A program made the position numbers and the translations under genes. The notes under the pieces were generated by a model. It was not told where the DNA came from and ran no database searches. It saw nothing but the letters and a program-made list of their open reading frames with translations. From Sabellastarte sp. h YS-2021 (lineage: Eukaryota; Annelida; Polychaeta; Sabellida; Sabellidae): 64,000 bases of DNA. Location of the stretch: contig OZ024934.1 in assembly GCA_964017235.1 (NCBI GenBank), forward strand, positions 76,722,706 to 76,786,705, read 5' to 3'. How positions within the stretch are numbered: position 1 is the stretch's first letter; each line of letters begins with the position of its first letter. Shown piece by piece: positions 10,033 to 22,270 of the stretch.

Positions 10033-11594
10033 AGAGTAAAGCTATAAAATAGCACTCCTGTCTTTTTAGAAGGCTCCTCATAACCTTGCTTTTGAAATGT
10101 TGGGTGTGCAGCCATAGTTTTACTGTAAAATATATAATCAAGTATAAACATGTTACTGAGGAAAAGTTACACGTTTAAGGGAAATTAAATTATTATTCAG
10201 GGAACTATGTAATATATAGTCAGATATTTCTTGTACACTTACAGAATCATATGTCAGAGAATTAAGTGCTGACATCACATAATTTTAATGCATGTGTAAA
10301 CATATTTCATCTTCCTTATACCTAATAAAATAAAATAAAACATTTACATTAGTTTTTATTTCAGTCATGTTGTTGGAACACACTCAAGTTTCATTATTTT
10401 GTCATTGAATCTTATGAAAGACATTCTGGTACTTAGCGGACTCTAATTCTATTTATAGTTTGTTAATGAAAACTAAATTTCCTCCAGGGTATTGGTTTAT
10501 GTAATTTCCTGCCGAGAGGGGATTTCCTTTTATGGAAATTACCTTAATATATCTTAACTCAGTAGTCTATCTTTTTCAAGCAATCATGTTACAATACTTG
10601 TATCAAAATTGTATACCTGTACATTTCATTGGAATATTTATGACTAATTATAAAATTTCTCCTAAAATACCTGACAATTTTGTTCCTCATAGGTAAGGAG
10701 AAAATCTCCCTGGGTGTAATTCTTACAAATCCCTTCCGTATGGAAATATTATTACACAATGAAAATGTATAATTATGAAAGCTCCTGCATAAATATTTTG
10801 CTTGGCTCAATATTAGCTGAGATCAGAATCAATAAACCGAGGGCAGGATTTGAAATGGCTTTGCTTATTAGCAATCTCAATTTGGCTATTTCTTCATCAT
10901 ATGAAGTTATCTATGTTATATCAACTGTTGGTCAATTAGATCTGGCTACTGAATGAAACTGGTCCAATATTTACGCCCATCTTATGATATAAATCCCCTT
11001 CTTGTGTCTACTGTCAAGTAAAGGTTTGGTAGTAGTTTTTGCTCTCAGTTGTTGCCTTCTGTAAGTTGTTTTCTAATGGTTGTTTTCTGTAAGTTGTTTC
11101 TTCTTGGGTTTCTATTTGCCAATTGGTGTATTTCATATAAAACAGTTTGTTTTTAGGTTTTTATTTCAACAAAGTTGTTACACAAAACGTTTACAATTTC
11201 TGATGGTGATGTTACCTCAGTTAGCTTAGCTTGGTCTCATCATTGCTTCATCATAACCTCCTCATGGTCTGCCCATGTTTTGACTATGGTCTGGTCTGCT
11301 CATGGTCTGACTAAAACTGACCAAGCTGGCTATTTTTATAACAGATTGTGGAATGCAAGCCCCCACTCACAAACATTCCTTAACTAAACTATTTGATTTC
11401 ACACGTGGCACAATTCCAAAATAATAATAGTAAAATACAGGATCTGAGAGGCAAGTGTATCTAGCAGCAGATGAAGCAGATAGATCAATGAATTTCCAAA
11501 TTCAGTATCATATATTCTGTATGATAAGTCCCTTACATTGTGTCTGGCTTGATCCTAACTTTTGCTAATCATGTCTGCAATATCTGTAAGACTT
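10033..11594. other. No recognisable feature
   Basis: AT-rich sequence without splice-bounded coding segments or repeats that I could match elsewhere in the window. Confidence 0.5.
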
Positions 11595-11935
11595 GGTGCA
11601 TTCAAATGCAAGATCTCAGGCAGGTCAGAGAATATTTGATGAATGAGGCTGCTATTCCGGTGGCAAATGTCTTGGTGATTAGTTGTCTTGACTACTGCAA
11701 CTCTCTCTTCATAAGTCAGTCCAGTTTAAACATGCGCAAAATGCAATATATTAAAAAGACACTCGGTAGCATTGTCACAAACATACTCACAGGCATCTCC
11801 TACATTCAAATAACAAGTAGAGCTATATATTATAAACATCATTGGGAGGTTATTGTTACAGAGCTTCTACATTTTTGTTGCACTCTAAACCAAGTAGAAA
11901 TGTTGGAGAAATCTCTAACTAAAAATTGAAGTTTT
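11595..11935 (+). mobile_element. CR1/L2-type LINE reverse-transcriptase remnant
   Basis: An open frame contains VREYLMNEAAIPVANVLVIS, then CLDYCNSLF, and later MQYIKKTLGSIVTN. This matches the sequence of landmarks (A-L-V-x-S-x-L-D-Y-C-N-S-L, then Q-x-x-Q-x-x-x-x-R-I-V) in CR1/L2 RT tails and resembles the copy at 1-435. The HWLP motif is degraded to HHWEVI and the frame ends soon after. An old truncated copy, not a gene. Confidence 0.65.
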
Positions 11936-13299
11936 CATATTCATCCTATATATTCACATCATTTTTGGCATTCTTTATTTAAATGTTGATTAAGTTTGCT
12001 AATTATACAAAGTGATGGATGATAAAAGAAAAACAAACCTCTTAGTGCAAATTTTTAAATTTTTACTAATTATGATAAGCTTAGTCTCATCTCCTGATAA
12101 ACTGTAAGAAGTATGAAGCACTCAGGTAATTCCTTAGCCTTGCTTTAGGTTCATATTTGTACGATATCTTTTTAAAACATGCACACTGATATTCGGTATT
12201 CATAAAGCACTCATACATGTTAGGAGACATAATAGGAAAACTTTCTGAATAACATATACCAAAAAAATATATCACAAATGAAAATATTATATGAGTGTGC
12301 AGCACGAGTATTATGTCGTTATCTTCATATTGTTATATTGTTTGTCTTCGTGTCTTATGAGGGATGTTTTACTTTTATTATCCACAGTTTTGTACTATTT
12401 ATGGGTAAAATTTATTCATATTTAAAGAGAGAATGTGAAAACAGCTGTGATACAGACAGGGTAACTAGTGAATATAAAACCTCAATCTTCAACCTGCGAT
12501 TTCTCAGCCATTTCTGCATGGGTTTTTATGTAACAAAACAAGCAGAGGTGCTGTAAGAAGACCTTTCTAATGATATATAATATGCATTTCTAGGTTACAA
12601 AGTTTCTGAGATATTAGTGAAAATTGACACTTGTTTAAACCAATATCCATAGTAAGGAGGCGCCGGAGTATACAAAAAATATATCACGCTCTGTATATCC
12701 CCATATATTGGTTATATACATCTTATGGTGGATAAATGCTTATCAGACAGATTTCTCAGTCTTAGCCGAATGCTAATGTAAAAGGAAGTACATGGATGGG
12801 TACATGTATATAAACTGAAACTTTATTATCGGGCCTAAAATTTTGTTTAACTGCAAAGACACTCGAGCCTTGAGCAAGGCTAGTAACTCCTATTAAATCT
12901 AGTGCCATCTATGCACGAACTGGGAAACCCATTGTGCAAAAGAAGAGAGGTGATTTGTTATAGGAATGACTATGTAACTGACTTGACCCCAAAAACATTA
13001 TTATCTACAGGGGAAAACACATTGTTGACTATACAGACAAGATACTTAGCTACGAAAGGACTTGTACTAGCCTTGCCACAGGCGTTTATATGTATAATAT
13101 AGACACAACTGTTTGATTGCATTATAAGTATTTTTCAAAATATTTCACGTTTGCATTATGGTTGAGACAGCCTGCAAGGCCAGGCTAGACTTGTACTTAC
13201 TTGGCAGGGCTTTTCCAAGGTGTAATATCCTACTTTCCTGCAAAATTTTCCTGCAAAATTTTCCTATTCAGAAAATAATTCTATAGATGACGTTTAGTA
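11936..13299. other. No recognisable feature
   Basis: AT-rich; small open frames only. A TTTCCTGCAAAA unit is repeated twice in tandem near 13237-13262. Confidence 0.5.
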
Positions 13300-13740
13300 C
13301 CTCTGAGGAATTTGCATTTTTGGGAATGTTCATTTGTTTCTTTGTTTGTCCGTCTGTTTCTTTGCCCGTGTTCACGATGACCCCTAAAGAAGATCTTTCT
13401 GGTATTTCTTACGTGGGTGGGGCCCGACCAAAGGAAAGGATGTTTGAATTAGGAAAAGATCTGGATCAAATTCTGACAACCAAAGAAAAGTAAAAAAAAA
13501 AAAAAAAAAAAAAATTCTAAGGGTCCCATTCCAATGTATTTTCAATGACCTTATCTTTCTGGTTGACAATGCTCCAAAAGTAATGTGCCAATCTTCATAA
13601 TTTTTATGTGGGTAGCTTCCCGGCCTAAGGTAAAAATGATTACATTTTGGGAAAGATATGGGCCATATTCGTGATACCAAAAAATCCTGCATTTACATAT
13701 CCTGGTGGAGGCGTGTGCTCTCTCAGTGCTTTCTAGTTCC
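13300..13740 (+). repeat. Repeat family E, subtype 2
   Basis: Contains TTTGTTTGTCCGTCTGTTTC, GTTCACGATGACCCCTAAAG, GGCCCGACCAAAGGAAAGGA, an AAAAGATCTGGATCA segment, a 22-base A run (about 13493-13514), then a second partial unit (TAATGTGCCAATCTTCATAA ... GGGAAAGATATGGGCCATAT). The order matches 38485-38905, which also has the internal segment twice. Confidence 0.6.
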
Positions 13741-15244
13741 TCATGTCAATCTTGGTATAGTCTGGATATTTGATAGCCTTGCTGACGGCTCAAGTTTCAT
13801 GGCAGTTGGGAAACGTTTTCAGTTCAGATAATGGAGTTTCAGATTCTATAATGTACTCAAACATGTATTGACTTAACATGTATAAGTGCTTTAGGAATAC
13901 CAAATATCTGTGTGCATGTTTGAAAAGATATCATGTAAAGTTGAGTCTTAAGCAAGGCTAGATATGTAAATTATCACCACACTACTGTTATTATGCTTTC
14001 CCTGTTATCGTGCACCAGTCTTATCTGTTCCATGCGTCGATAAACCAATTTTTGACACAACCGGTGAAATTTAATTGTCAAACATATATCCTGTTGATTT
14101 TTTTCCAAGTTTGTGAGAAGAAAATCTAATCCAAACAGGTACCTCAATTACATTGATCATAATGTCCAAAACACTAACTCCACATAGATATTGTGACCCC
14201 AAAAATCAAATTTTACCACCTCTGATTTGTGATATTTTTGATGAATTTAGAAATTACTCTACCTGCTAATGTTATAGTTGCTTTAAAGCTGGAATTTGGG
14301 GCCACCATAAGTGCATTTAAGGAAGACTTGTTCAGGCGCAATATCTAACAGGAAGTGTCTTCTCCAGTGAAAATAGATATGACAGATTCTAAAATACCAA
14401 AAAAAGTAAAATAGTTCATTTGTTTTAATTTGACCAGCTTAATAAAAAAACAGGTATAGTTTGTGACAATTGGGTAAACTAAAGCATGTTTGGTCAATGT
14501 TTTTCTTATATTGCTTTTTCTGATAGTCACAACATAATTTAAGCAGCCAGTCAAATGATAAGTGATCCACGCGTAGCCTTGTCACAGGCATTAATATCTA
14601 TAGTGGAGTTTTTGAAGCCTGTATCTATTTTCTGCTATGCTACAACGTCAGTGATTTTTGTGTTGAACGTCAATTCAAAACGCCAAAAGTGCCAGCTCTT
14701 ATTATTTTCATGTTAAAAATGGCTTTGCCATGCAAAAGTCTGCCAAGATCTTATTTTAGTTTATTTTTGCTTTTTTTATGTTATGATTTCAATGAAATAT
14801 CAGTCACCAACTGTCTAGACACTTTTTCATTTACAACCCCATCATGTCCAATCTCTTAAAGAATAATCAACAATGATTATGTATCTGGGCTTTATACTGT
14901 GTGAATAGAAATTATAGCTGGAAGAATATTTCAGTAATTTTCGAAATCCACTAGAATGAATTTTCACTAATTGTTAGTTTCTACGGGAGATATTAATCCA
15001 GATTTTAAATTTTATAAGGAAATGAATTTTCACTATCCGAGCAAAAATGCCTAAAATTAATACCTAGTGAAAACTTCATGCTATACAGTGTTCTACTAGT
15101 ACACAGATTAGGCGCCATGAAAACACAATTACATTAGATGTAAGATTCCTTCCTGAAATGCATTATTAACTCCTGCCCACGCCAACGTGCTATCCACTCC
15201 TGTATATATGCTAGAATGAATGCTTACTTGCTGTTGAATTAATC
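13741..15244. other. No recognisable feature
   Basis: AT-rich non-coding sequence. No repeat match or exon-like segment seen. Confidence 0.5.
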
Positions 15245-15247
15245 AAT

Positions 15248-15308
15248 CAGGTCTGATAGATTTCAAATTAGGCAAATCATAATCAAGATTATGATTAGAC
15301 GAGACCTG
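15248..15308. repeat. Palindrome with outer inverted arms
   Basis: AATCATAATC and GATTATGATT flank two A bases at 15276-15297, a near-perfect palindrome. CAGGTCT (15248) and AGACCTG (15302) extend the symmetry outward. Confidence 0.7.
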
Positions 15309-15399
15309 AACTAGTGATTTGTGGAGATCTGCTGCCTGTGGTATACTGAACCAGAAACAGTGGTATGGCATGCAAATGCTTATGCCCCTGTTCCACCAC

Positions 15400-15870
15400 A
15401 AGATTAAGGCTCCTGATTAAGGGGTTTGGGGGGATCGGATTCAGAGTCCTGGACAGTCTGTTTCAGTCTGTTTGGGTCTGTTGTGGTTGGTATAAATATC
15501 AAACATGTTTAATATTTTTCACGACTGTAACCGATCCACTTTCACCCTTACCCACAAATTCCCCACTCTCAGGCTTCCTGAGGCCTCCCCAGACCCAAAT
15601 TTAAACAATCTTATGTTGTCTGAGGCGTCCTGCTACTCTTAAGCCCAGGACTCTTAGTTCCAGGAGGGCTGGACTTAGTCCCAGACCTCAATACAAATCG
15701 GCCATTGCTATCTTAGGAAATCTGTTATTAGTCCCGGGAGGCCTGAGGAAGCCTCAGACCAGTCTGAGACCTAGTCAGTATATCCCGATAGGATTGGGGC
15801 TGAAAGCAATCACAAACTTAGCTTGATCGCCTCATAGTGGGAGAACGATCATGACTTGTCTGAGTACATC
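15400..15870. repeat. GC-rich island with inverted repeat
   Basis: AGGCTTCCTGAGGCCTCCC near 15570 is the near-reverse-complement of GGGAGGCCTGAGGAAGCCT near 15737. The words CTGAGG, GAGGCCT and CAGACC recur through the block. It is less AT-rich than its flanks. An open frame at 15365-15604 shows no recognisable protein. It could be a non-autonomous transposon or a short CpG-containing element. Confidence 0.45.
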
Positions 15871-15944
15871 TGAGGCTTCCCGAGTACTACCTGTGCTTGA
15901 TCCCACACCTGGATCAAGATTCCATTTTCCCGCCCATTTTTCAG

Positions 15945-16178
15945 ATTTATTTATTTATTTGGGGTTTTACATCGCTTTCAACACTGTACAGGTCATATCA
16001 CGATGGGTAGTTGGAAGGGCAGAGGAAACCAGTACATACAGTTGGTCAAGGTTCTGTACTGTAAACTGCCCACCAAAGGCAAGCAACTACCAGCTTTCCC
16101 ACTTGAGGCCGAGCTGGGAACCGATCACCAGCCTCAGAGGGGGGAGGCGAGAGTGTTACCACTCTGCCACTGTGGCCT
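15945..16178 (-). mobile_element. SINE family A
   Basis: Read on the - strand: tRNA-like head (GGCCACAGTGGCAGAGTGGT), box B-like region diverged to GGTGATCGGTTCCC, body with GGAAAGCTGGTAGTTGCTTG and CTGTATGTACTGGTTTCCTC, core ACCTGTACAGTGTTGAAAGC, and an (AAAT)n tail. Confidence 0.9.
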
Positions 16179-17199
16179 CTTTCAGATTTTTTTCAGAGGC
16201 TCTCAATAATTAAGGGTCCCAGGACCAATGGGGGATTAACCCTTTGATGGAACAGGGGCATTACTAATTTCGTCGTTGGGATAATATTTTGACACTTATC
16301 ATATTCTGATCCAAACTTTACTCTCCCATCTTGATATTGAGAAGCTTTGACATTCAGGCGTTTAACCCAAGTCTGAGGTTCGGAATAACAGTCATGGTTT
16401 GAAAGTATTGCATTCCAATCTATACTGGAAGTATCAGGGTCAGACCCGGTAAAAACCTGACCCAAAGTGGGCTGTGAAGAAAATTCATCCACGATTCATC
16501 CCGATTCTGCAAATTGCAAATTACCTGCCTGCTTCTGCTTAGCTGCCAAGTTGTTGTCCAAGAGGAAACCTTCAAGTTACAATAGAATTATAAAATCAGT
16601 AAACTAAAAAACTTTTTTTTTCCATGGACCGTCAATGCAACTGCCAATTCAAATCTGCATCAGTCCCCTTGTAAATCGAGGGGGGGGGGGGGGGGGGGCA
16701 ACAGCAGCCAATCAAAGCAGCCATACTGCTGCCAATGTGCCCCCTAGCGAATGAAAATGTTTACATTTTTTGGTGTGATGCAATAATTAAGGTTTACACC
16801 TAAATGTCAACCCCCTATAAAACCATTATCCGATAGATTCTATAGTCAGAATGTCCTCTTATAGGTTTAACCAACTAAGAAAAAAGTCATAAGGCACAAT
16901 ACATACATACATTTCTATATGATGACTTAATAAAAAATAGAATTTACAGTGATGTTTTAGAATATTGCATTATGTAAATGCCAAAAATTTTTACGAAAAC
17001 AAAATGGTTTTAAAAATAATTTACTTGTACCAGTGTTTTCATTGTAATGAAAGCATATTTTGAAAACGACTATGTAAACTAGTTTTATCTAACACTATAT
17101 ACAGGCTTCATTTGATCTATTTATTTATTTATTTTTTCAGTTATTTATTTTGTTTTTTTTTTTCTTCAGGCAATGCCTGGTACCTTTGTATTGGTTTAT
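16179..17199. other. No gene seen; poly-G tract
   Basis: Contains 19 consecutive G at 16680-16698. The remainder is AT-rich and unannotatable. An open frame at 16193-16492 on the - strand has no recognisable similarity. Confidence 0.5.
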
Positions 17200-17381
17200 T
17201 GTCATGGGTAGTTGGAAGGGTGGGGGAAACCAGTACATACAGTTTGCCAAGGTTTCGTAGTGTAAACCGATGGCCAAATATAAGCAACTACTAGCTTATG
17301 CACTTGTGGTCGCCCTGGGATTCGACCTCGGATCTCAGAGGTGGGAGACCAACGTGCTACCACTGAGCCTCTTTGGCCCCC
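17200..17381 (-). mobile_element. SINE family A, diverged copy
   Basis: GGGTAGTTGGAAGGG, CAGTACATACAGTTTGCCAA and GGATTCGACCTCGGATCTCAGAGG identify it. The tail side toward 17118 is T-rich (TTTATTTATTTATTTTTTC), consistent with an (AAAT)n tail followed by decayed sequence. Confidence 0.8.
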
Positions 17382-18050
17382 TTGTATTTGGTCTAAACAA
17401 TGAGACATACAGGCCCAGACATATCTCTTTTGTATACCCAGAGCTTCTGTTCAGATTTTTTGCATTACAAATCCTTGCAGAAAATACAAACAAAAAACAA
17501 CTGAAGTTAAAACTTGACGTTTTTTATATTCACTAATGTGTCTATATATGTGACAGTATTTTTACAATCTTTTTTTCAATATGAATTTATTTTAGTTATT
17601 ATTCATACAAATCGGTGTATAATAAAAGTAAAACATCCCTCAGTCGTATAATATTGTCATTTTCATTTGTGATAAATTTTTCGGTAAATGTCAGTCAGGA
17701 AACTTTATTGGTAGATTGGGTTCTATTCAAAACTTTACTTTTCTTTGGATTTTTTTTTTCATTTTATTGTCAAACATTATCAAGCCCGGTACTCTTAAAT
17801 ACAGACTCAAATGAAATATATTCCTGAGTCAAGCTTGTAAGGATTTACATTTGCACTAAAATGTAATAAACCATATAGGTTTTCATTGTGTTTCAAATTT
17901 GAAAAAAATGGTATCATTAGTATACGAGAACATGATAGAGAATTTATATGTTCAATAAGATCACTGGGGGAGCGCAGACCTCCACCACAGGAGCTCAATT
18001 CCTGGACTTTCAGAACCTACCATTAGCACTGATATTGCTTTCCCCCTGTC
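17382..18050. other. No recognisable feature
   Basis: AT-rich sequence; nothing matched. Confidence 0.5.
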
Positions 18051-18422
18051 TATTTCATATTTTTGCTGATAGTGATCCAGATCACTCCCAATTAATTTTT
18101 ATGGATCCAGACAGTGATCCAGATCACTCCCAAAATTTAATCACTTGTTCCTTGTCCCATTTAGGACATATCCTATATAATTTCATCAAAATCCGTCCAT
18201 AACTTTTTGAGTTATCTGTCTTTAAAAATTACATTTGAATGATCCAGAAGATCCAGATGATCCGGATCACTCCCAAAATCTAATCACTTCTTCCTTTTAC
18301 CATTTCGGACATATCCTGAAAATTTTATCAAAATCCGTCCATAAGTTTTTGAGTTATCTTGTTCACAAACAAACAGACGGACAAACCCAGGCGAAAACAT
18401 AACCTCCTTGGCGGAGGTAAAC
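18051..18422 (-). repeat. Repeat family E, subtype 1, internally duplicated
   Basis: The block GATCACTCCCAAAAT...TAATCACTT...AAAATCCGTCCATAA...TTTTGAGTTATCT occurs twice (about 18120-18220 and 18262-18360). It ends with ACAAACAAACAGACGGACAA and AACCTCCTTGGCGGAGGTAA. I recall very similar sequences as common interspersed repeats in marine animal genomes. Confidence 0.75.
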
Positions 18423-19115
18423 TATGCATGTTCATGCAAATGGTCACTAGCATAAATCTTTTCCTTTTCAATATTTGAAAGCTGGCACAGAGTGTTGGTA
18501 AAACAGTATTTCTAAATACTATATACGAAAGATTGTTTCACATTTATTATCCGCTATATTCTGTTGATTAACTAGAACAGAACCCTGGTATTTCAGACCT
18601 CTGGCAAGGGACGTATGCAAAAGTTTGAGACTAGGATTTTTCTCCAAATTTATTCACATCTTTTTTTGGCCAAGTCTTACCGACATAAAAAAATGTAAAG
18701 ATATATTTATTACTTTGGGAGTAATTGCTTACACAGACAATGGACACATTAAAATAACTCTTCGGTAGGGGTAAACAAAAAAAATTAGTCAGTATTTACC
18801 AAAAGGGATGAAATATCTTTTTTGAAGTTTACCCATAGTGATGGCTAATAGAAACAAATCCAAAAATTAAATGTGTTTTTTTTTCTCCACAATTTCTACA
18901 TGGATTCTAATGCGACAAAAATGACCCAAGCTCTCTTAAAACACCTTTGTCACCATGCATAAAGCTGACAATCCGAAGTAGAGGCACCAAGAAAAAGAAA
19001 AAAAATCTACTATTACCTCATCGTTATTTCATGATATCAAATATCGTTTGTGTTTAATTGGGTATAACGTCACTATCATTTATATAGTTTATATCACAAT
19101 ATATAGTTTAGATGG
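18423..19115. other. No recognisable feature
   Basis: AT-rich; nothing matched. Confidence 0.5.
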
Positions 19116-19270
19116 CAAATAAAAGCAGGACATACTAGTTGGTCAAGATTGTACACTGCAAACTGCCTGGCATCAGTAAGCAACTACCAACTTTCCCGCT
19201 AGGAAACTGTCAAGGTCATCCACACCGATGACCTTGACAGTGGGAGGCCAGTGTGTTTAGCACTAGGCCA
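19116..19270 (-). mobile_element. SINE family A carrying a perfect internal hairpin
   Basis: AAGCAACTACCAACTTTCCC and GGCAGTTTGCAGTGTACAA (on the - strand) place it in family A. The box B part is replaced by ACTGTCAAGGTCATC (19206-19220), a 6-base loop, and its exact complement GATGACCTTGACAGT (19227-19241). Confidence 0.8.
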
Positions 19271-20884
19271 ATGATTTCTCTGGTCTCCATTGATAATAAT
19301 AGTAATGACTGACTTTCATCCAGCTGAAAGTCGTAGTCTCAGGAATGACAGTTTGTTGATATCCCAGAGGCTATCCTGAAATATTTAAGAAAGAAAGATC
19401 AAAGACTGTAAAGCTGTGAGCTGGTTTGATTATTTTAGCATTTATTACGCATTTTAGTGAGACTTCAGAAAGGCTATTCAACTGTTTGAGAAATGAACTA
19501 ACTCCCCAAGCTTTTGCTGATATTGTGTTGTCACTCACAGCTGTGTTTCTACCACCCCTCAGTGCAAAGCTTTAAATATCACCAGGCCCCATCACAAAAA
19601 CCAGTAGCTAATGAGGCTTTCACACCTTTCCCGACAAACTGAGATGTTTAATATATGGAAATATTCTGTTCATGTAAGTGGGCAGGAATACAGCCAATCA
19701 TGGACTAAAGGGAACAGTAATTATTATGGTACAAATACCTTATTCAATTTCATTACCTGTGCATCTTGATGCGTTATCTACAATAATAAACATAAAAAAA
19801 GGGACAGTTGGGATTTTGAATAAACAATAGCTTATTTCAGGACCTTGTGTAAAGTTTGAAGGACCTTACATGTTCTTGCTACATTTTTGCATTATGCAAT
19901 AATGTTTTGAATTTTCTTCCCCTTTATATAAGACCCATAATGTCCTCTTAAAGAAACATCTTGCGGCCCTTCTCTTAGAGACTCAATCTCACTAACTTAG
20001 TATCTTACCCCTGCTAACACCCACAACCCTGGTTTTCTGATGAAGAACATCCATCATTGATTAAACATTTTATCAGTTTTTTTTGTTAGTTTACCGTATT
20101 GAATTCTCCCGTACGGGGAGGATATTGTCCACACAAAGAAGTAGATTAGATTTTTTATAGACAAATTATCGAGAAAGTGGGACAGGGGTTGAATGCTTTA
20201 CTAAAATAAGAGAGGTTGTTGGGGTAGGTTTTAATAACCAAGTAATTTTCTTTTCACACACTTTCATTGTTTGAAAGTGATTTTGCAAAATGGCAAAGAA
20301 TAATAAAATGACGTCCTGAACGAATTCATATGGATCAATGGTAGAGGTCATCAATATGTTGTAGATATGAACAAAAAAAATCTAATACAGTTCATTAATT
20401 TACATTAAATCAGTTATAGATGTTTTCAATGACTCTGAAGTGCTCTCCCCTCAACAAACTACAAAAGGAATTGAAAGTATCAAAGGTGAAGCCAAGTGGC
20501 ATGAGTTATGTATTATTTTGCTGTAGTGCTGCTGCATAATACAGGGCAGTAATTTTAATTCTTACTAAAAATCACTCCTACAGCACACACCTCCGCCAAG
20601 GCACACACAAGTATCTCCAAATTGTAATTTCACAAAAGTACTGTTTTATTTTATTATTATGTTTAGAGTACTTTCAAATACAAACATAAAATCAATGAAT
20701 AATCATTGGCAATGGGACTGCTAACAATTCACTAAGGAGGATAAGCTTTATTGAAGATTTATGGATTTAAGTTGCAGCAAATGACAAGTTGACAGCAAAG
20801 CAGCAGTTGGGATATATAGTGTTGGATATGTTTCATCAAATTTCAACTTTCACTTGCTACTTTCTGTACTTCTTTTAGGCTTTT
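19271..20884. other. No gene seen; small family-E fragment
   Basis: A CACACCTCCGCCAAGGCACA segment at about 20586-20606 resembles the family-E terminus. Otherwise AT-rich with no matches. Confidence 0.5.
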
Positions 20885-21335
20885 GTAATGTCACCTCATG
20901 ATTTCTGCAATAGTGTACTGTTTGGTTTACCAAAAACTTAATCAATCAAGAAATTGCACAGACTTCAAAATATAGATGCCAAATTAGTACGTAGCAGAAC
21001 AAGATATGAATCTCAACTGAATCTAGAAAGCTGCTCCACTGGCTTTGACAGGATTGAATTCAAAATTATTCTGCTTGTGTACAAATGCCTTCATGGAAAT
21101 GCTCCAGAATATTTGCAAAACCTGCTGACTCAAAAGCAAGTGTTCAGAGAGAGACTCAGGTCCTCTAACTTTCTCAAATGTACTCCATGTGCCTAAAACA
21201 AGCCAACACACCTTTGCATCAAAATCATTTAGTGCGAGTGACCCATCATTGTGGAATGAGTTACCCAATAACATCAAGGACTGTAACAGTTGGAAAATGT
21301 TTAGGAAAAATAAATTAAGAAGTATCTCTTTGACA
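20885..21335 (+). mobile_element. CR1/L2-type LINE, frameshifted RT tail
   Basis: Landmarks in order across two frames: HDFCNSVLFGLPKT (with a stop after it), KLHRLQNIDAKLV, RIEFKIILLVYKCLHGNAPE and YLQNLL. After a frameshift near 21190 follow SFSASDPSLWNELPNNIKD and a terminal RKNKLRS. This is the complete 3' coding end of a CR1/L2-type element, disabled by at least one stop and one frameshift. Confidence 0.85.
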
Positions 21336-21365
21336 AGTATTACAATTAGATTCCCATGTAATGTA

Positions 21366-21542
21366 ATGTGTATTTATACTCAGCACAATATCTCCATATA
21401 CTACAGGACTCAAAACGCTATTAAACCCATCTGACTGCACAGGTACAGTAACAACTCACAAGTAACTGACATTCCCCTAACTGGAAAATAGAGGCTCAAG
21501 GATGACCATTTATCAACGTCCTTGAGGTTCTTTAGCCTCCGA
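21366..21542 (-). mobile_element. SINE family B, 5'-truncated tail
   Basis: TATACTCAGCACAATATCTC, ACTACAGGACTCAAAACGC and TGACATTCCCCTAACTGGAA match the family-B tail. The tRNA-like head is missing. It lies just downstream of the LINE fragment. Confidence 0.85.
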
Positions 21543-21981
21543 CTGTGAATGTAAATGTGCATTTGAAACAGAACTGTAAGAATATGCAATATCAAATACA
21601 ATATGTTATGTTAAATTTCAAGAAATCCTTAGATTACCTGGGTCCATATTCTTTCATATTATTTTTCTGAGAAATGCTTTTGAACAGCTATTTTTGACAG
21701 CAATTTTAAGAATAAGAATCCTAAATGAATTAGTTTTAATTCTGAGCTTTTACGATAATGATGACAAATTTGTAACTTATGTAGTATAGTAATCAGGTAG
21801 CTTTAGCATTTTAGTTGTTGGTCACCTTAAAGGTTTTGTTTATCGACAAACTATATTGAAAGTATGTTCTTACAATAATTTGGGAAAGATGCTTATTCAA
21901 AGACTTTTTCATATTCTTAGAATTTTTCTTTGGAAATCCATATTGCTTCCAAACAAAATTTAAGTGTAATTTAAAGTGTAA
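21543..21981. other. No recognisable feature
   Basis: AT-rich flank of the L1-like element. TTAAGTGTAATTTAAAGTGTAA next to the T run is where a target-site duplication would begin, but no convincing partner was found on the other side. Confidence 0.5.
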
Positions 21982-22270
21982 TTTTTTTTTTTTTTTTTTT
22001 TTATTGATATTTTTGATATTTTACATTATATATATAAACATGTATATACAGAACATGAAAATCACAAGGACAATAACAAGAAAGACACGGACAGAGACGT
22101 ATTCACTAAAAGGAAAGCACAAACCTGTTTATAACCGGTTTACAATACTGAAGTTATATCATTTACTTGTTTTTTCTTGAAAAATATGCATTACATCTTA
22201 ATGTTCTCAGTAAAAACTGAAGTACTGCTCTACATTTTCCAACTGGTATCCATCAGAGAGAAATATCCAA

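Noticed and set aside
15945-16213. Open frames across the SINE at 15945-16178
   Set aside because: They merely read through the SINE; similar peptides appear at other SINE copies (32150, 35048, 36030), confirming repeat origin.
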